A stretch of DNA of 64,000 nucleotides from an uncultured bacterium (GTDB taxonomy: Bacteria > Bacillota > Clostridia > Oscillospirales > Ruminococcaceae), in assembly GCA_905215965.1 (NCBI GenBank), contig CAJMSD010000004.1:62001-126000 (forward strand), given 5' to 3'. A program made the position numbers and the translations under genes. Of the stretch, positions 8,116 through 17,365 are shown one piece after another (positions within the stretch are counted from its first letter, which is position 1; every line of letters starts with the position of its first letter). The notes under the pieces were generated by a model. It had not been told where the DNA came from. It worked only from the letters and a program-made list of their open reading frames with translations, and searched no databases.

Positions 8116-8582
8116 CAGTCTTCGATCTCGCGGATAAGGTTTATCATCTCGATAGCTCCCTCGGCACATTCGCTTCCCTTGTTGCCTGCCTTAGAGCCTG
8201 CACGCTCGATCGCCTGTTCAATATTTTCGGTTGTGATAACGCCGAACATTACAGGAATATCGCTTCCGAGCGATACCTGAGCTATTCCCTTTGCCGTTTC
8301 GCTGCATACAAGGTCATAGTGTGACGTTGAACCTCTGATTATTGCTCCGAGACAAATTACAGCGTCATACTTGCCTGATTTTGCCATTTTGGAAGCGATA
8401 AGCGGAATTTCAAATGCTCCCGGAACCCATGCAACGTCAATAGAGTCCTCGTGAACATCATGTCTTTTAAGAGTGTCGATAGCTCCGCCGAGAAGCTTGC
8501 TTGTTATGAATTCGTTGAATCTGGCAACAACGATCCCTACTCTTATGTCTTTCGCAACAATTTTTCCTTCATAAATTTTCAT
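8115..8582 (-). CDS. ribH: 6,7-dimethyl-8-ribityllumazine synthase
   Basis: Condenses 5-amino-6-ribitylaminouracil with 3,4-dihydroxy-2-butanone 4-phosphate. 155 aa, the standard length, when started at the ATG at 8582, which has AAGGAG 8 nt upstream; an in-frame ATG six bases earlier is too close to that RBS. Family motifs: [33 protein letters not shown], and [12 protein letters not shown]. It overlaps the membrane-protein ORF upstream by 14 nt and the HAD gene downstream by one base, so the three are tightly packed. Confidence 0.97.
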   Translation of the reverse strand: MKIYEGKIVAKDIRVGIVVARFNEFITSKLLGGAIDTLKRHDVHEDSIDVAWVPGAFEIPLIASKMAKSGKYDAVICLGAIIRGSTSHYDLVCSETAKGIAQVSLGSDIPVMFGVITTENIEQAIERAGSKAGNKGSECAEGAIEMINLIREIED

Positions 8583-9108
8583 AATCATTCTCCTTATATT
8601 TAAAATAGTTATTTCCGAGCATTTCAATAAGCTCATCTTTACTTTCAATTATGTCAAATTTCCACGGTGTATTCAGCTTTTTATAGTATATTTCAACTGT
8701 TTCGCCGTTTATTTTGTATCTGCAATTATCTTTGCTTTTCCATGCCCTGATCACATCTGCAATTATAATATGCTCCTCTGTCACATAAGCATATCTGCCG
8801 AAGATTATCATCAACAAACAATAGATAAAAAACATTATCCATGCTACAGCAAAAAACATGCAGTCTCTTTCACGTGACAATTCACCGCGTTCGGCAGCTT
8901 TCGCCATCTGTACAAACATATTGAAAATCTGGAATGATGATAAACCAAGCCACATATACATGACCGCTCTGTTCTGAGCTTTTACCTTTATCTTTTTATC
9001 GGCTTTTTTAATACACACGGTTTTGCTTATCAGCCCCATTATAATCATAAACAGTATAACAGCGGACAAAATCAAAAAAACAATGCTGAATATCTCAAAA
9101 AATCCCAT
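8569..9108 (-). CDS. Membrane protein of unknown function inside the riboflavin operon
   Basis: 179 aa. Three hydrophobic segments are visible (about residues 5-27, 48-70 and 83-105), followed by a soluble C-terminal domain of about 70 residues with the pattern [16 protein letters not shown] and [13 protein letters not shown], resembling the small PH-like or DUF5673-type domains attached to membrane proteins. I do not recognise it as a known riboflavin transporter (RibU, RibN, YpaA have more segments). It starts 15 nt after ribBA and overlaps ribH by 14 nt, so it is cotranscribed with them. Function unknown. Confidence 0.75.
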   Translation of the reverse strand: MGFFEIFSIVFLILSAVILFMIIMGLISKTVCIKKADKKIKVKAQNRAVMYMWLGLSSFQIFNMFVQMAKAAERGELSRERDCMFFAVAWIMFFIYCLLMIIFGRYAYVTEEHIIIADVIRAWKSKDNCRYKINGETVEIYYKKLNTPWKFDIIESKDELIEMLGNNYFKYKENDYENL

Positions 9109-9123
9109 ATCATTAACCTCTTT

Positions 9124-10329
9124 TTAATAGTCGAGGATATGCCCCATTTTATTCTGTTTTGTTTTAAGATAAAAAAGATCGTAAGCGGTGGCATCCATCT
9201 GTATCGGTACACGCTCTTTGATCTCAATTCCGAATCCGCTGAGCTGATAGACCTTATCGGGATTATTCGTCAGCAAACGGAGAGTTTTACAGCCGAGATC
9301 GCGCAGTATCTGAGCGCCGATATAATACTCCCTCATATCACCGGGAAATCCCAGAGCAAGATTGGCTTCAAGGGTATCCATTCCCTTATCCTGCAGCTCG
9401 TAGGCTTTCAGCTTGTTTATCAGACCGATCCCTCGTCCTTCCTGACGCATATAAAGCAATACTCCTCTTCCCTCTTTTTCGATAAGAGTCATCGCAGCGG
9501 CAAACTGCTGTCCGCAGTCGCATTTAAGCGAGCCGAAAGCGTCTCCGGTAAGACATTCGGAATGAACACGGCAGAGTACGTCCTCGCCGCTTCCGATATC
9601 TCCCTTGACAAGAGCAACATGATGCTCGCCGTTAAGCTTGTTGACATAGCCGTATGCTCTGAATTCGCCATATTTAGTAGGAAGCTTTGTATTCGCCACG
9701 CATTCGACAAGAACATCATGGCATTTTCGGTATTCCTTTATAGCCTGTATCGTTATGAATTTCAGTCCCCACTCCTTAGATTTCTCCTGCAGCTCTGCGG
9801 AACGCATCATAGTTCCGTCATCGCGCATGATCTCGCAGCAAAGACCGCATTCCTTAAGTCCGGCTAGCCGCATAAGATCAACAGTAGCCTCGGTATGGCC
9901 GTCGCGCTCGAAAACGCCGTTTTTTTGAGAAGCAAGCGGAAACATATGACCGGGACGGCGGAAGTCCTCGGCAGCAGAGCTGTCATCAACGACCATTCTG
10001 GCTGTATATCCGCGCTCTTCGGCAGAAATTCCCGTAGTGGTATTGATATGATCGATCGAAACCGTAAAAGCCGTGCAGTGATTGTCAGTATTCTCATCTA
10101 ATCCTACCATTTGCGGAAAATGCAGCCTTTTGCAGATCTCACGGCTCATCGGCATACAAATAAGACCTTTTGCGTATGTAGCCATAAAATTCACATTTTC
10201 CGTAGTCGCAAACTGAGCGGCACAGATCATATCGCCCTCGTTCTCGCGGTTTTCCGCGTCTGTAACGAGTATTATCTTTCCCTGCCGAAGCTCTTCAAGA
10301 GCCTCCTCGACTGTATTGTACTGAAACAT
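9124..10329 (-). CDS. ribBA: Bifunctional 3,4-dihydroxy-2-butanone 4-phosphate synthase / GTP cyclohydrolase II
   Basis: 401 aa supplying both precursors of riboflavin. N-terminal DHBP synthase domain (about 1-200): [25 protein letters not shown] and [12 protein letters not shown]-terminal GTP cyclohydrolase II domain (about 205-401): zinc cysteines in [17 protein letters not shown] and the catalytic region [12 protein letters not shown]. All key motifs of both domains are present, so both activities are expected. It lies between ribE and the membrane ORF in the FMN-riboswitch operon. Confidence 0.97.
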   Translation of the reverse strand: MFQYNTVEEALEELRQGKIILVTDAENRENEGDMICAAQFATTENVNFMATYAKGLICMPMSREICKRLHFPQMVGLDENTDNHCTAFTVSIDHINTTTGISAEERGYTARMVVDDSSAAEDFRRPGHMFPLASQKNGVFERDGHTEATVDLMRLAGLKECGLCCEIMRDDGTMMRSAELQEKSKEWGLKFITIQAIKEYRKCHDVLVECVANTKLPTKYGEFRAYGYVNKLNGEHHVALVKGDIGSGEDVLCRVHSECLTGDAFGSLKCDCGQQFAAAMTLIEKEGRGVLLYMRQEGRGIGLINKLKAYELQDKGMDTLEANLALGFPGDMREYYIGAQILRDLGCKTLRLLTNNPDKVYQLSGFGIEIKERVPIQMDATAYDLFYLKTKQNKMGHILDY

Positions 10330-10368
10330 ATTTATCCTCCCTGATATTGCATTATGTATGATTAAAAT

Positions 10369-11019
10369 TCAAAATCCGTTTTTCGCGAGAAATTCCTCAG
10401 TGATTCCCGTTTTGCCCGATTTCTCTGTATTTTCGCGCATCAAGAGCTTCTCAACATATTTGCCGATAATATCGTTTTCGAGATTAACAGTATCCCCCGT
10501 TTTTTTTGATGTAAGAATAGTATTTGCGCAGGTATGCGGAATTATAGAAACGCTGAAGCTTTTATCCGTAACTGCCGCAACTGTAAGGCTTATGCCGTCG
10601 ATCGCTATACTGCCCTTTTCAACAATATAATGCAGAATATCGCTGTCTGCAGAAACTGTATACCATACAGCGATACCGTCTTTTTTTATATCGGTTATAA
10701 TACCTGTGCCGTCTATATGTCCCGAAACGATGTGTCCCCCGAAACGTCCCTGCGCCGACATTGCTCTTTCCAGATTAACGGGACTTCCGTTTTTTAGCAA
10801 GCCGAGAGAAGAACGGCTGAGCGTTTCGTTCATAACGTCCGCTTTAAAAGAATTTCCGGCGAGATCGGTAACTGTAAGGCAAACTCCGTTTACGGCAATG
10901 CTGTCACCAATGTGAGCGTCGCTCAGGACAGTATCTGCACTGATCTGTATAAAAGAGGAAGCCGCTCCCCTTTGAATCGACTTAACAACGCCTACCTCTT
11001 CAATTATTCCTGTGAACAT
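10369..11019 (-). CDS. ribE: Riboflavin synthase alpha subunit
   Basis: Dismutates two molecules of 6,7-dimethyl-8-ribityllumazine to riboflavin. 216 aa made of two tandem lumazine-binding domains; the N-terminus MFTGIIEEVG is diagnostic, with GVCLTV in the first repeat and GISLTV in the second. Its start overlaps the ribD 3' end by 20 nt. Known also as ribC in Bacillus nomenclature. Confidence 0.97.
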   Translation of the reverse strand: MFTGIIEEVGVVKSIQRGAASSFIQISADTVLSDAHIGDSIAVNGVCLTVTDLAGNSFKADVMNETLSRSSLGLLKNGSPVNLERAMSAQGRFGGHIVSGHIDGTGIITDIKKDGIAVWYTVSADSDILHYIVEKGSIAIDGISLTVAAVTDKSFSVSIIPHTCANTILTSKKTGDTVNLENDIIGKYVEKLLMRENTEKSGKTGITEEFLAKNGF

Positions 11020-12106
11020 TATAATTCACCCTGCTTTCTATCAGGAAATCGTTTCCAATCTGTGATATTTTTGAGTCGTACAGCATAAATGCTTCGTCTG
11101 GAGAAGAAACTCCCAAGCCTGAAATCGCCGATTTAGCGTCTTTTCCTCCGAACAGCTTCGGAGCAATATAAGCCTTCACTTTATTCACAATACCGCTTTT
11201 GAGCGCAGACCAGTTCAGCTCGCCGCCGCCCTCAAGAAGTATACTGTCGATATTTTCTTCTCCGAGAGTTTTCATCAGCTGCCGCAGATCTACCTGTCCG
11301 TTCTGCGGCTCGGTAATAATGACGCGGCAGCCGTGCCGCTGAAGCTTCGATATCTTTTCATTATCCTGACGGCAGGCGGCTATGATCGTTGGAATCTCTC
11401 CTGCCGTACCGACTATTTTGCTCCGGATCGGAATCCGCAGCCCCGAATCGCATATTATACGAACGGGATCTCTTCCGTTTTCAAGACGGCAGTTAAGCAT
11501 AGGATCATCCGCAAGAACAGTGCCGATGCCTGTCATTACAGCTGCATGGCGAAGTCTGTCCCTATGAACGTCAAGCCGCGCAGCTTCGCCTGTTATCCAC
11601 TTTGACTTTCCTGTGTAAGCTGCTATTTTTCCGTCCATAGTCATAGCATATTTCATGGTTACAAACGGAACACAGTTAGTAATATAATAAAAGAAAATTT
11701 CGTTAAGAGCGTCGCATTCGTCCCTGAGGAAATTTTCGATCACAGTGATCCCGTGCTCTCTGAGCATAGCTACGCCATTCCCTCCGACAAGAGGATTTGG
11801 ATCAGACGAGCCGACAAACACGCGTTTAATTCCGTGCTCAATGATTGCTTCGGTACACGGAGGATTCTTTCCGTAATGGCAGCAAGGCTCGAGCGTGACA
11901 TACATATCGGCTCCTGTGCAGTCCTCCGAGCAATCCAAAAACGCATTGCGTTCGGCATGAAGCTGACCGTATTTCAAATGAGCGCCCCTGCCGATAATTT
12001 TTCCGTTTTTGACTATGACAGCTCCGACAAGCGGATTAGGATTAACAAATCCAATTCCTCTTTCAGCAAGACGTATTGCCTCGCGCATAAAATCGACATC
12101 GGTCAT
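11000..12106 (-). CDS. ribD: Bifunctional diaminohydroxyphosphoribosylaminopyrimidine deaminase / uracil reductase
   Basis: 368 aa catalysing the deamination and side-chain reduction steps of riboflavin synthesis. N-terminal deaminase: GFVNPNPLVGAVIV, zinc ligands in HAERNAF and PCCHYGKNPPCTEA. C-terminal NADPH reductase: MKYAMTMDGKIAAYTGKSKWITG and LLEGGGELNW. I use the ATG at 12106 with GGAGG 7 nt upstream; an upstream TTG would sit inside the terminator tail. First gene of the operon, directly behind the FMN riboswitch terminator. Confidence 0.97.
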   Translation of the reverse strand: MTDVDFMREAIRLAERGIGFVNPNPLVGAVIVKNGKIIGRGAHLKYGQLHAERNAFLDCSEDCTGADMYVTLEPCCHYGKNPPCTEAIIEHGIKRVFVGSSDPNPLVGGNGVAMLREHGITVIENFLRDECDALNEIFFYYITNCVPFVTMKYAMTMDGKIAAYTGKSKWITGEAARLDVHRDRLRHAAVMTGIGTVLADDPMLNCRLENGRDPVRIICDSGLRIPIRSKIVGTAGEIPTIIAACRQDNEKISKLQRHGCRVIITEPQNGQVDLRQLMKTLGEENIDSILLEGGGELNWSALKSGIVNKVKAYIAPKLFGGKDAKSAISGLGVSSPDEAFMLYDSKISQIGNDFLIESRVNYNVHRNN

Positions 12107-12117
12107 ACAAACGCCTC

Positions 12118-12153
12118 CAAAAAACAAAGATGCCCTGAAAATTCAGGGCATCG
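12118..12153 (-). terminator. Riboswitch-controlled terminator before ribD
   Basis: On the minus strand TGCCCTGAA / TTCAGGGCA (12150-12131) is followed by a T-rich tail ending just before the ribD RBS. This is the expression platform for the FMN aptamer: ligand binding would favour this hairpin and stop transcription. Confidence 0.88.
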
Positions 12154-12173
12154 AATCGATTTACATAACACTC

Positions 12174-12283
12174 GTCTTCTTTTATCCGGACTATACCGTC
12201 GGCTTCGGAATCTCACCGAATCGTGCCTTAAAGGCTTGCGGGCTGTACCGCCGGTCAGGAATCCCACCCTGCCCCGAAGATCG
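12174..12283 (-). promoter_or_regulatory. FMN riboswitch (RFN element)
   Basis: Reading on the minus strand, the segment shows the conserved RFN blocks in order: CTTCGGGGCAGGGTG, GACCGGCGGTACAGCCCGC, GATTCGGTGAGATTCCG, AGCCGACGGTATAGTCCGG and the closing AAAAGAAG. These form the six-helix FMN aptamer. The terminator downstream indicates transcriptional attenuation of the rib operon when FMN is plentiful. Confidence 0.95.
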
Positions 12284-12290
12284 TATTATT

Positions 12291-12319
12291 ATTATATCAT
12301 GTGCCCGAACGTTTGTCAA
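12291..12319 (-). promoter_or_regulatory. Promoter of the riboflavin operon
   Basis: Perfect consensus on the minus strand: TTGACA (12319-12314), 17-nt spacer, TATAAT (12296-12291). The expected start point falls a few bases before the FMN aptamer. Confidence 0.88.
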
Positions 12320-12402
12320 CGGTTTTCAAATAAAAAAGCTCGAAGCGCATAATTCGGGAAAAATCAATACATAATTTTATAAGAATAAACTTAGATTTAT
12401 GC

Positions 12403-12431
12403 TTGTAATTATTTACAGGTTATGGTATAAT
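12403..12431 (+). promoter_or_regulatory. Promoter of the TfoX-N gene
   Basis: TTGTAA (12403-12408), 17-nt spacer, TATAAT (12426-12431), about 35 nt before the chosen start codon. Confidence 0.7.
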
Positions 12432-12468
12432 TTATATTAAGATAATGTATCGGATGAGAGGTGACGAG

Positions 12469-12792
12469 ATGGCTTCAAGCAAAGATTATCTCGAATTTAT
12501 TTTAGAGCAGCTATCCGATCTTGACGACATTTCTTACAGAGCTATGATGGGTGAATATATAATCTATTACCGCGGCAAGATCGTCGGTGGAATATATGAT
12601 AACAGATTCCTTATAAAGCCTGTTGATGCCGCTAAGAAGCTTATGACCGAAGCTGCGTATGAATTGCCGTACAGCGGCGCAAAGGAAATGCTTCTGGTAG
12701 AAAATCCGGATAACAAGGATTTTCTGACAGAATTGCTTAATTCAATGTATGATGAACTTCCTGAGCCTAAGAAAAAGAAATCTAAAAAATAA
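12469..12792 (+). CDS. TfoX N-terminal domain protein
   Basis: 107 aa with a single TfoX-N domain: FILEQLSDLDDISYRAMMGEYIIYYRGKIVGGI is typical (R-x-M-F/M-G at the centre) and the protein ends in a lysine tail KKKKSKK. In gamma-proteobacteria TfoX/Sxy activates competence genes; stand-alone TfoX-N proteins in Firmicutes are widespread and their role is unknown. I chose the ATG at 12469 because AGAGGTG stands 5 nt upstream; an ATG 24 nt earlier has no RBS and lies close to the promoter. Confidence 0.82.
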   Translation: MASSKDYLEFILEQLSDLDDISYRAMMGEYIIYYRGKIVGGIYDNRFLIKPVDAAKKLMTEAAYELPYSGAKEMLLVENPDNKDFLTELLNSMYDELPEPKKKKSKK

Positions 12793-12814
12793 TTGGTTAA
12801 AAGTGGTTACAGCT

Positions 12815-14053
12815 ATGAATAAAAAATTTTTTCCAACGCTTCTTGCAGGGATAATGACGTTTTCCGTTATGCCGTCATTAATTTCGGCTAAAGCGCTTGC
12901 AGATGAAAAGGGCGACGTTAATTCGGACGGCGAATTTAATGCTGCGGATCTGGTTTTAATGCAAAAATATCTTCTTAACAATAATTTAATTCTCGAAAAC
13001 TGGGAAAACGGCGATCTCTGTGAGGACGGGATCATCAATTCATTTGATCTCTGCCTTATGCGAAACGAGCTGATCGGAAACGAGTCCGAAACTCAGGGAA
13101 GAAAAATCGAGGTTTCAAATATCGACGAGCTTTTCATTGCGGTGAGAAACGCTCAGCCGGGAGATACTATTTTAGTCGCGCCCGGAACGTATGATTATAC
13201 GGTTTATCAGGGAGCGCAGAAAATCGATACGTCCGCTGAAGGAACAAAGAAATTACCTATAACTCTTACGGCAGCAGATCCGAATAATCCTCCGATTATC
13301 ACCGGAACAACTCCGGAAAACGGCTATGTTCTGCAAATAACGGGAGATTACTGGATAGTTGAGGATCTGGTTATAACTACCTCGCAGAAAGGTATTGTCC
13401 TCGATAATTCCAATCACACGATTATCCGTAACTGCGATATCGGAAACACAGGCTCCGAGGCGGTGGCTCTGCGCGACGGAAGCTCATACTGTCTTGTACA
13501 GAACTGCAATATTCACGACAGCGGTCTTGTAACTCCCGGCTACGGCGAGGGTGTTTACATTGGAAGCTCCTATACCGTTTCGGGATTTGATTATAAGTGC
13601 GATTACAATACCGTTGACGGCTGCACATTCAAAAATATTGCCGCTGAACACGTCGATGTAAAGGAATACACCACGGGAACAGAAATTTTCAACTGCACCT
13701 TCTACGGAGACGGTATGAGCGGACAAAATTATGCAGGAAGCTTTATCGACATCGCAGGAAACGAATGCTATGTTCACGATAATATCGGCTACAGAAACAA
13801 TAATCCTCAGATAGCCGCTGCGTTTGAAATCCACGATCAGGCTGACGGCTGGGGTTATCATAATAAATTTGAAAATAATACTCTTTACATGGACAGAGAA
13901 TACGGTGAGATCGATACAAACCGCAGAATGTATGTCGTCGATGGCTGGTTCAGCGATTTTACAGTAAAAAATAATCTTGTAGACTACGGAAACGGTCTTA
14001 CAAAGGCTCTTCCGGAGTATTACAATTCATACTACGTCACATATGAAGAGTAA
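12815..14053 (+). CDS. Secreted right-handed beta-helix protein with N-terminal dockerin (polysaccharide lyase-like)
   Basis: 412 aa. Signal peptide to about residue 29 (ALA cleavage). A type I dockerin follows at about 33-88, with calcium loops GDVNSDGEFNAAD (Asp34, Asn36, Asp38, Asp45) and GDLCEDGIINSFD (Cys69 replaces the usual Asn/Asp). The rest (about 95-412) is a parallel beta-helix of pectate-lyase or chondroitinase-B type: PGDTILVAPGTYDYTV opening, then repeated I-x-N-C and TIIRNCDIGNTGSEAV rungs. A pectin- or uronan-acting lyase is the best guess; no family can be fixed without comparison. The start at 12815 gives a clean signal peptide but only a weak RBS. Dockerins are usually C-terminal; here it is N-terminal. 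Confidence 0.83.
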   Translation: MNKKFFPTLLAGIMTFSVMPSLISAKALADEKGDVNSDGEFNAADLVLMQKYLLNNNLILENWENGDLCEDGIINSFDLCLMRNELIGNESETQGRKIEVSNIDELFIAVRNAQPGDTILVAPGTYDYTVYQGAQKIDTSAEGTKKLPITLTAADPNNPPIITGTTPENGYVLQITGDYWIVEDLVITTSQKGIVLDNSNHTIIRNCDIGNTGSEAVALRDGSSYCLVQNCNIHDSGLVTPGYGEGVYIGSSYTVSGFDYKCDYNTVDGCTFKNIAAEHVDVKEYTTGTEIFNCTFYGDGMSGQNYAGSFIDIAGNECYVHDNIGYRNNNPQIAAAFEIHDQADGWGYHNKFENNTLYMDREYGEIDTNRRMYVVDGWFSDFTVKNNLVDYGNGLTKALPEYYNSYYVTYEE

Positions 14054-14132
14054 CAAGAAAGCCGTCACACCGCAGTCTGTCCGTGTTTTTACTGAATTTT
14101 CTAAAATTTATGGAAAAATATTCAGGAAACAC

Positions 14133-14161
14133 TTGAAAAAATCCTCGTGATGGTGTAAAAT
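14133..14161 (+). promoter_or_regulatory. Promoter of pgk
   Basis: TTGAAA (14133-14138), 17-nt spacer, TAAAAT (14156-14161), 70 nt before the pgk start. Confidence 0.75.
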
Positions 14162-14230
14162 AGTATTGAAGTTGTTATTAAATTAACAACGCTTAATAAT
14201 GTATTTTAATGATGAAAGGATGTCATACCA

Positions 14231-15451
14231 ATGGCAGGATTAAACAAAGTTACTGTAGAAGACATTAACGTAAAGGGCAGAAAGGTTCTCGTCAGAGTTG
14301 ATTTCAACGTTCCGCTCAAGGACGGCGTTATCACTAACGACAACAGAATCCAGGCAGCTCTCCCTACCATCAACAAGCTTATTGAGAACGGCGCAAAGGT
14401 TGTTCTCTGCTCACACCTCGGCAAGCCGAAGAACGGTCCGGAAGCTAAGTTCTCACTTGCTCCCGCTGCTGCAAGACTCGGCGAACTCGTAAACACAAAG
14501 GTTATTTTTGCAGCTGACGATACAGTCGTAGGCGAAAATGCAAAGAAAGCCGTTGCTGAAATGAACGACGGTGAGATCGTGGTTCTTGAAAACACAAGAT
14601 TCCGCGGCGCTGAGGAAACAAAGAACGGCGAAGAGTTCTCAAAGGAACTTGCTGACCTCGTTGACGGCGAAGTTTTCGTTATGGACGCTTTCGGTTCTGC
14701 TCACAGAGCCCACGCTTCAACAGCAGGCGTTACAAAGTTCGTAAAGGAAACTGCTGTAGGTTATCTTATGCAGAAGGAGATCAAGTACCTCGGTAATGCA
14801 GTTGAAGTTCCCGAAAGACCTTTTGTTGCTATTCTTGGCGGAGCTAAGGTTGCAGATAAGCTCAATGTTATCTCCAATCTTCTCGAAAAGTGCGATACGC
14901 TTATCATCGGCGGCGGTATGGCTTACACATTCATCAAGGCTAACGGCGGTTCTATCGGAACATCTCTCGTTGACGATGAAAAGCTTGACTACTGTAAGGA
15001 AATGCTTGCTAAGGCTGAAAAGCTCGGCAAGAAGATCCTCCTCCCTGTTGATACGGCTGTTGCAGCTGAATTCCCGAATCCTATCGACGCTGAAATCGCG
15101 ATCGAGAACGTAGATTCAGATAAGATCCCTGCTGATAAGATGGGTCTTGATATCGGCGTTAAGACTCAGGAGATCTTCGCTGAGGCTGTAAAGACTGCAA
15201 AGACTGTCGTTTGGAACGGTCCTATGGGCGTTTTCGAAAACCCTGTTCTTGCTAAGGGAACAATTGCTGTTGCTAAGGCTCTTGCTGAAACAGACGCTAC
15301 AACAATTATCGGCGGCGGCGATTCCGCAGCAGCTGTTATGCAGCTTGGTTTTGCTGATAAGATGAGCCACATCTCAACAGGCGGCGGCGCTTCTCTCGAA
15401 TACCTCGAGGGTAAGGTTCTTCCCGGCGTTGCAGCTATCGCTGAAAAGTAA
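14231..15451 (+). CDS. pgk: Phosphoglycerate kinase
   Basis: Glycolytic enzyme converting 1,3-bisphosphoglycerate and ADP to 3-phosphoglycerate and ATP. 406 aa, normal length. Motifs: [17 protein letters not shown] near the N-terminus, [24 protein letters not shown] and the nucleotide-site WNGPMGVFE and GGGDSAAAV in the C-terminal lobe. Codon use is strongly biased (GCT, CTC, AAG), as expected for a highly expressed gene. First of the pgk-tpiA-gpmI cluster. Confidence 0.98.
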   Translation: MAGLNKVTVEDINVKGRKVLVRVDFNVPLKDGVITNDNRIQAALPTINKLIENGAKVVLCSHLGKPKNGPEAKFSLAPAAARLGELVNTKVIFAADDTVVGENAKKAVAEMNDGEIVVLENTRFRGAEETKNGEEFSKELADLVDGEVFVMDAFGSAHRAHASTAGVTKFVKETAVGYLMQKEIKYLGNAVEVPERPFVAILGGAKVADKLNVISNLLEKCDTLIIGGGMAYTFIKANGGSIGTSLVDDEKLDYCKEMLAKAEKLGKKILLPVDTAVAAEFPNPIDAEIAIENVDSDKIPADKMGLDIGVKTQEIFAEAVKTAKTVVWNGPMGVFENPVLAKGTIAVAKALAETDATTIIGGGDSAAAVMQLGFADKMSHISTGGGASLEYLEGKVLPGVAAIAEK

Positions 15452-15454
15452 GCA

Positions 15455-15600
15455 CGCAGCATGTGCAGGCGTTTCCCCCACCTGACTGCGTTTACAGGCA
15501 TCGGCAGGTAAATGCGACCTTCCCCAAGGTAGGCGGGAGAATTACGCGGCTTACTATAACCAATCAATGGGGCGGATAGAGATATTCGCCCTTATTGTAA
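15455..15600 (+). ncRNA. Structured intergenic segment of unknown type
   Basis: No ORF. Several possible helices follow each other: GCGTTTA (15488-15494) with TAAATGC (15509-15515); ACCTT-CCCC-AAGGT (15517-15530); GTAGGC (15529-15534) with GCTTAC (15549-15554), which would compete with the former; and a 9-bp stem GGGCGGATA / TATTCGCCC (15570-15578 / 15583-15591) closed by a GAGA tetraloop of the GNRA kind. It could be a pgk 3' UTR, the leader of the small downstream gene, or an independent RNA. No T-run follows the last stem. I do not recognise a known RNA family. Confidence 0.4.
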
Positions 15601-15618
15601 TAATTGAGGAGTTTACTT

Positions 15619-15801
15619 ATGAAAATTGTTGATAAATTAAAAGAGCGCACGTCGGATTCTTTTTCTGCTGCGCTTCTGATAGGATTTCTTTCGGGAATTA
15701 TTGTCGGATTTTTAGCTGCTCCAATAAAAAAGGGCATATCGATCGGCAGTAATAATAATATTACTCAGATTGAACCAGATGATGAGGACGAAAAGAAGTG
15801 A
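15619..15801 (+). CDS. Small single-pass membrane protein
   Basis: 60 aa: a basic N-terminus (KIVDKLKERTSD), one hydrophobic segment (about residues 14-36, with GFLSGIIVGF) and an acidic C-terminal tail ending DDEDEKK. The ATG at 15619 has TGAGGA 8 nt upstream. It follows the structured segment and precedes a second unknown gene. Resembles small YtxH-like anchors only in general form; function unknown. Confidence 0.65.
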   Translation: MKIVDKLKERTSDSFSAALLIGFLSGIIVGFLAAPIKKGISIGSNNNITQIEPDDEDEKK

Positions 15802-15885
15802 GGAGAAACGGTGCAGTATTATCTCAAATAATATCACAAATCCAATAAATGAAGCTTGCATATCTGCGCCATAAAGGAGAATAAT

Positions 15886-16548
15886 ATGGGATTATTAAAA
15901 AAAATTTTGTACAAGCTCGCAGGGACGAACGAAGAACTTCAGCAGCTCTATGCGGAAAAAGGTCCGTGCAATGAATATATTGACGCTGTAATTGCTTTTC
16001 AGAAGAATCCGTCGTCATTCGACAAGATCATGAATGCCGATCTGCTTATTTCAGCCGAACGCTATGACGAAGCGGAAGAAATACTCAACGGCATAAAAAT
16101 CAATTCGCTGATCTTTTCGGACGACGATATCAAGGGAATGGGCAATTTTGTGCTGATGAACCTTTATATCAACACCGGTCGGCGTGAAGAGGCAGGAGAG
16201 CTTCTGAGAAAGCATGCAAAGTTCCATGAGATATACTTCCAATCACCGCCGAGAAAAAGATATGGTATGTCCTATTATGCCACTGCTGCGGATATCCTCT
16301 CTTATGAGGGAAATGAAAAGGCTGCCATGAGTTGCTTAGCTAACGTGCAGAAATTGGCTCAGAAATATCAACCCGATTATCCCATACTTCCAAAGATCAC
16401 CTATGTAGTAATACTTAAAAATCTCGGCAAGGAGGAATGGCATGATGAATATGCTGCGGTAAAAGACTATATCGAAGGATATAAAGACTACAAAATGCCG
16501 TGGCAGAAGGAGTATATGCTGAAAACTCTGGAGAATGCCGTTCGGTAA
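15886..16548 (+). CDS. Unknown helical-repeat protein in the glycolytic cluster
   Basis: 220 aa, no signal peptide or membrane segment. Composition and spacing suggest TPR-like helix pairs: RYDEAEEILNGIKIN, TGRREEAGELLRKHAK and GNEKAAMSCLANVQKLAQK. The N-terminus MGLLKKILYKLAG is amphipathic and could touch the membrane. RBS AAGGAG 6 nt before the ATG at 15886. It ends 34 nt before tpiA, on the same strand. I do not recognise a family with a known role. Confidence 0.72.
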   Translation: MGLLKKILYKLAGTNEELQQLYAEKGPCNEYIDAVIAFQKNPSSFDKIMNADLLISAERYDEAEEILNGIKINSLIFSDDDIKGMGNFVLMNLYINTGRREEAGELLRKHAKFHEIYFQSPPRKRYGMSYYATAADILSYEGNEKAAMSCLANVQKLAQKYQPDYPILPKITYVVILKNLGKEEWHDEYAAVKDYIEGYKDYKMPWQKEYMLKTLENAVR

Positions 16549-16582
16549 CGTGCCGAAAAATAAATAATAAGGAGTTATTAAA

Positions 16583-17359
16583 ATGAATAAATCAACAAGA
16601 AAGGCAATTATTGCCGGAAACTGGAAAATGAATAAAACAAGACCCGAGGCTAAGGAGCTTCTCGAAGCTATCAAGCCTCTCGTAGCAAACGCTGAGGGAA
16701 ACGTTGAGGTCATCGCCTGCGTTCCTTTCACAAACCTTGAAACAGCTATCAACACAACTGCAGGCTCTAACGTAAAGATCGGCGCCGAGAACGTTCACTT
16801 TGAGAAGAGCGGCGCTTTCACAGGCGAGATCTCTGCTGATATGCTTACCGAGTTTGGCGTTGAGTATGTCGTTATCGGTCACAGCGAGAGACGTCAGTAT
16901 TTCGGCGAAACAGACGAGACCGTAAACAAGAGAACTCTTGCTGCTCTTAATGCAGGTCTTAAGCCTATCGTTTGCGTAGGCGAGCTTAAATGGGAGCGCG
17001 AGTGCAATATCACTGAGGAAGTTATCGCACGTCAGATCAAGCTTGATCTCTGGTCTGTAACTGCCGAGCAGCTTAAGAACGTTGTTATCGCTTACGAGCC
17101 TGTATGGGCAATCGGTACAGGTCTTACAGCTACTCCGGATCAGGCTGAGGAAGTTTGCGGATTTATCCGTGCAACTCTTGCTAAGCTCTATGATCAGGCA
17201 ACAGCAGACGCTGTAACAATTCAGTACGGCGGCTCAATGAACGCTAAGAACTGTGCAGAGCTTCTTGCTAAGCCAAACATCGATGGCGGTCTTATCGGCG
17301 GAGCTTCACTCAAGGCTGCTGATTTCAACACAATCGTTCAGGCTGCTGTAAACGGCTGA
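16583..17359 (+). CDS. tpiA: Triosephosphate isomerase
   Basis: Interconverts dihydroxyacetone phosphate and glyceraldehyde 3-phosphate. 258 aa. Catalytic residues are in GNWKMNKT (Lys), VVIGHSERRQYFGE (His) and AYEPVWAIGTG (Glu), with the phosphate-binding IQYGGSMNAKN and DGGLIGGASL near the C-terminus. Strong codon bias like pgk. RBS AAGGAG. Confidence 0.98.
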   Translation: MNKSTRKAIIAGNWKMNKTRPEAKELLEAIKPLVANAEGNVEVIACVPFTNLETAINTTAGSNVKIGAENVHFEKSGAFTGEISADMLTEFGVEYVVIGHSERRQYFGETDETVNKRTLAALNAGLKPIVCVGELKWERECNITEEVIARQIKLDLWSVTAEQLKNVVIAYEPVWAIGTGLTATPDQAEEVCGFIRATLAKLYDQATADAVTIQYGGSMNAKNCAELLAKPNIDGGLIGGASLKAADFNTIVQAAVNG

Positions 17360-17365
17360 TAAAAA

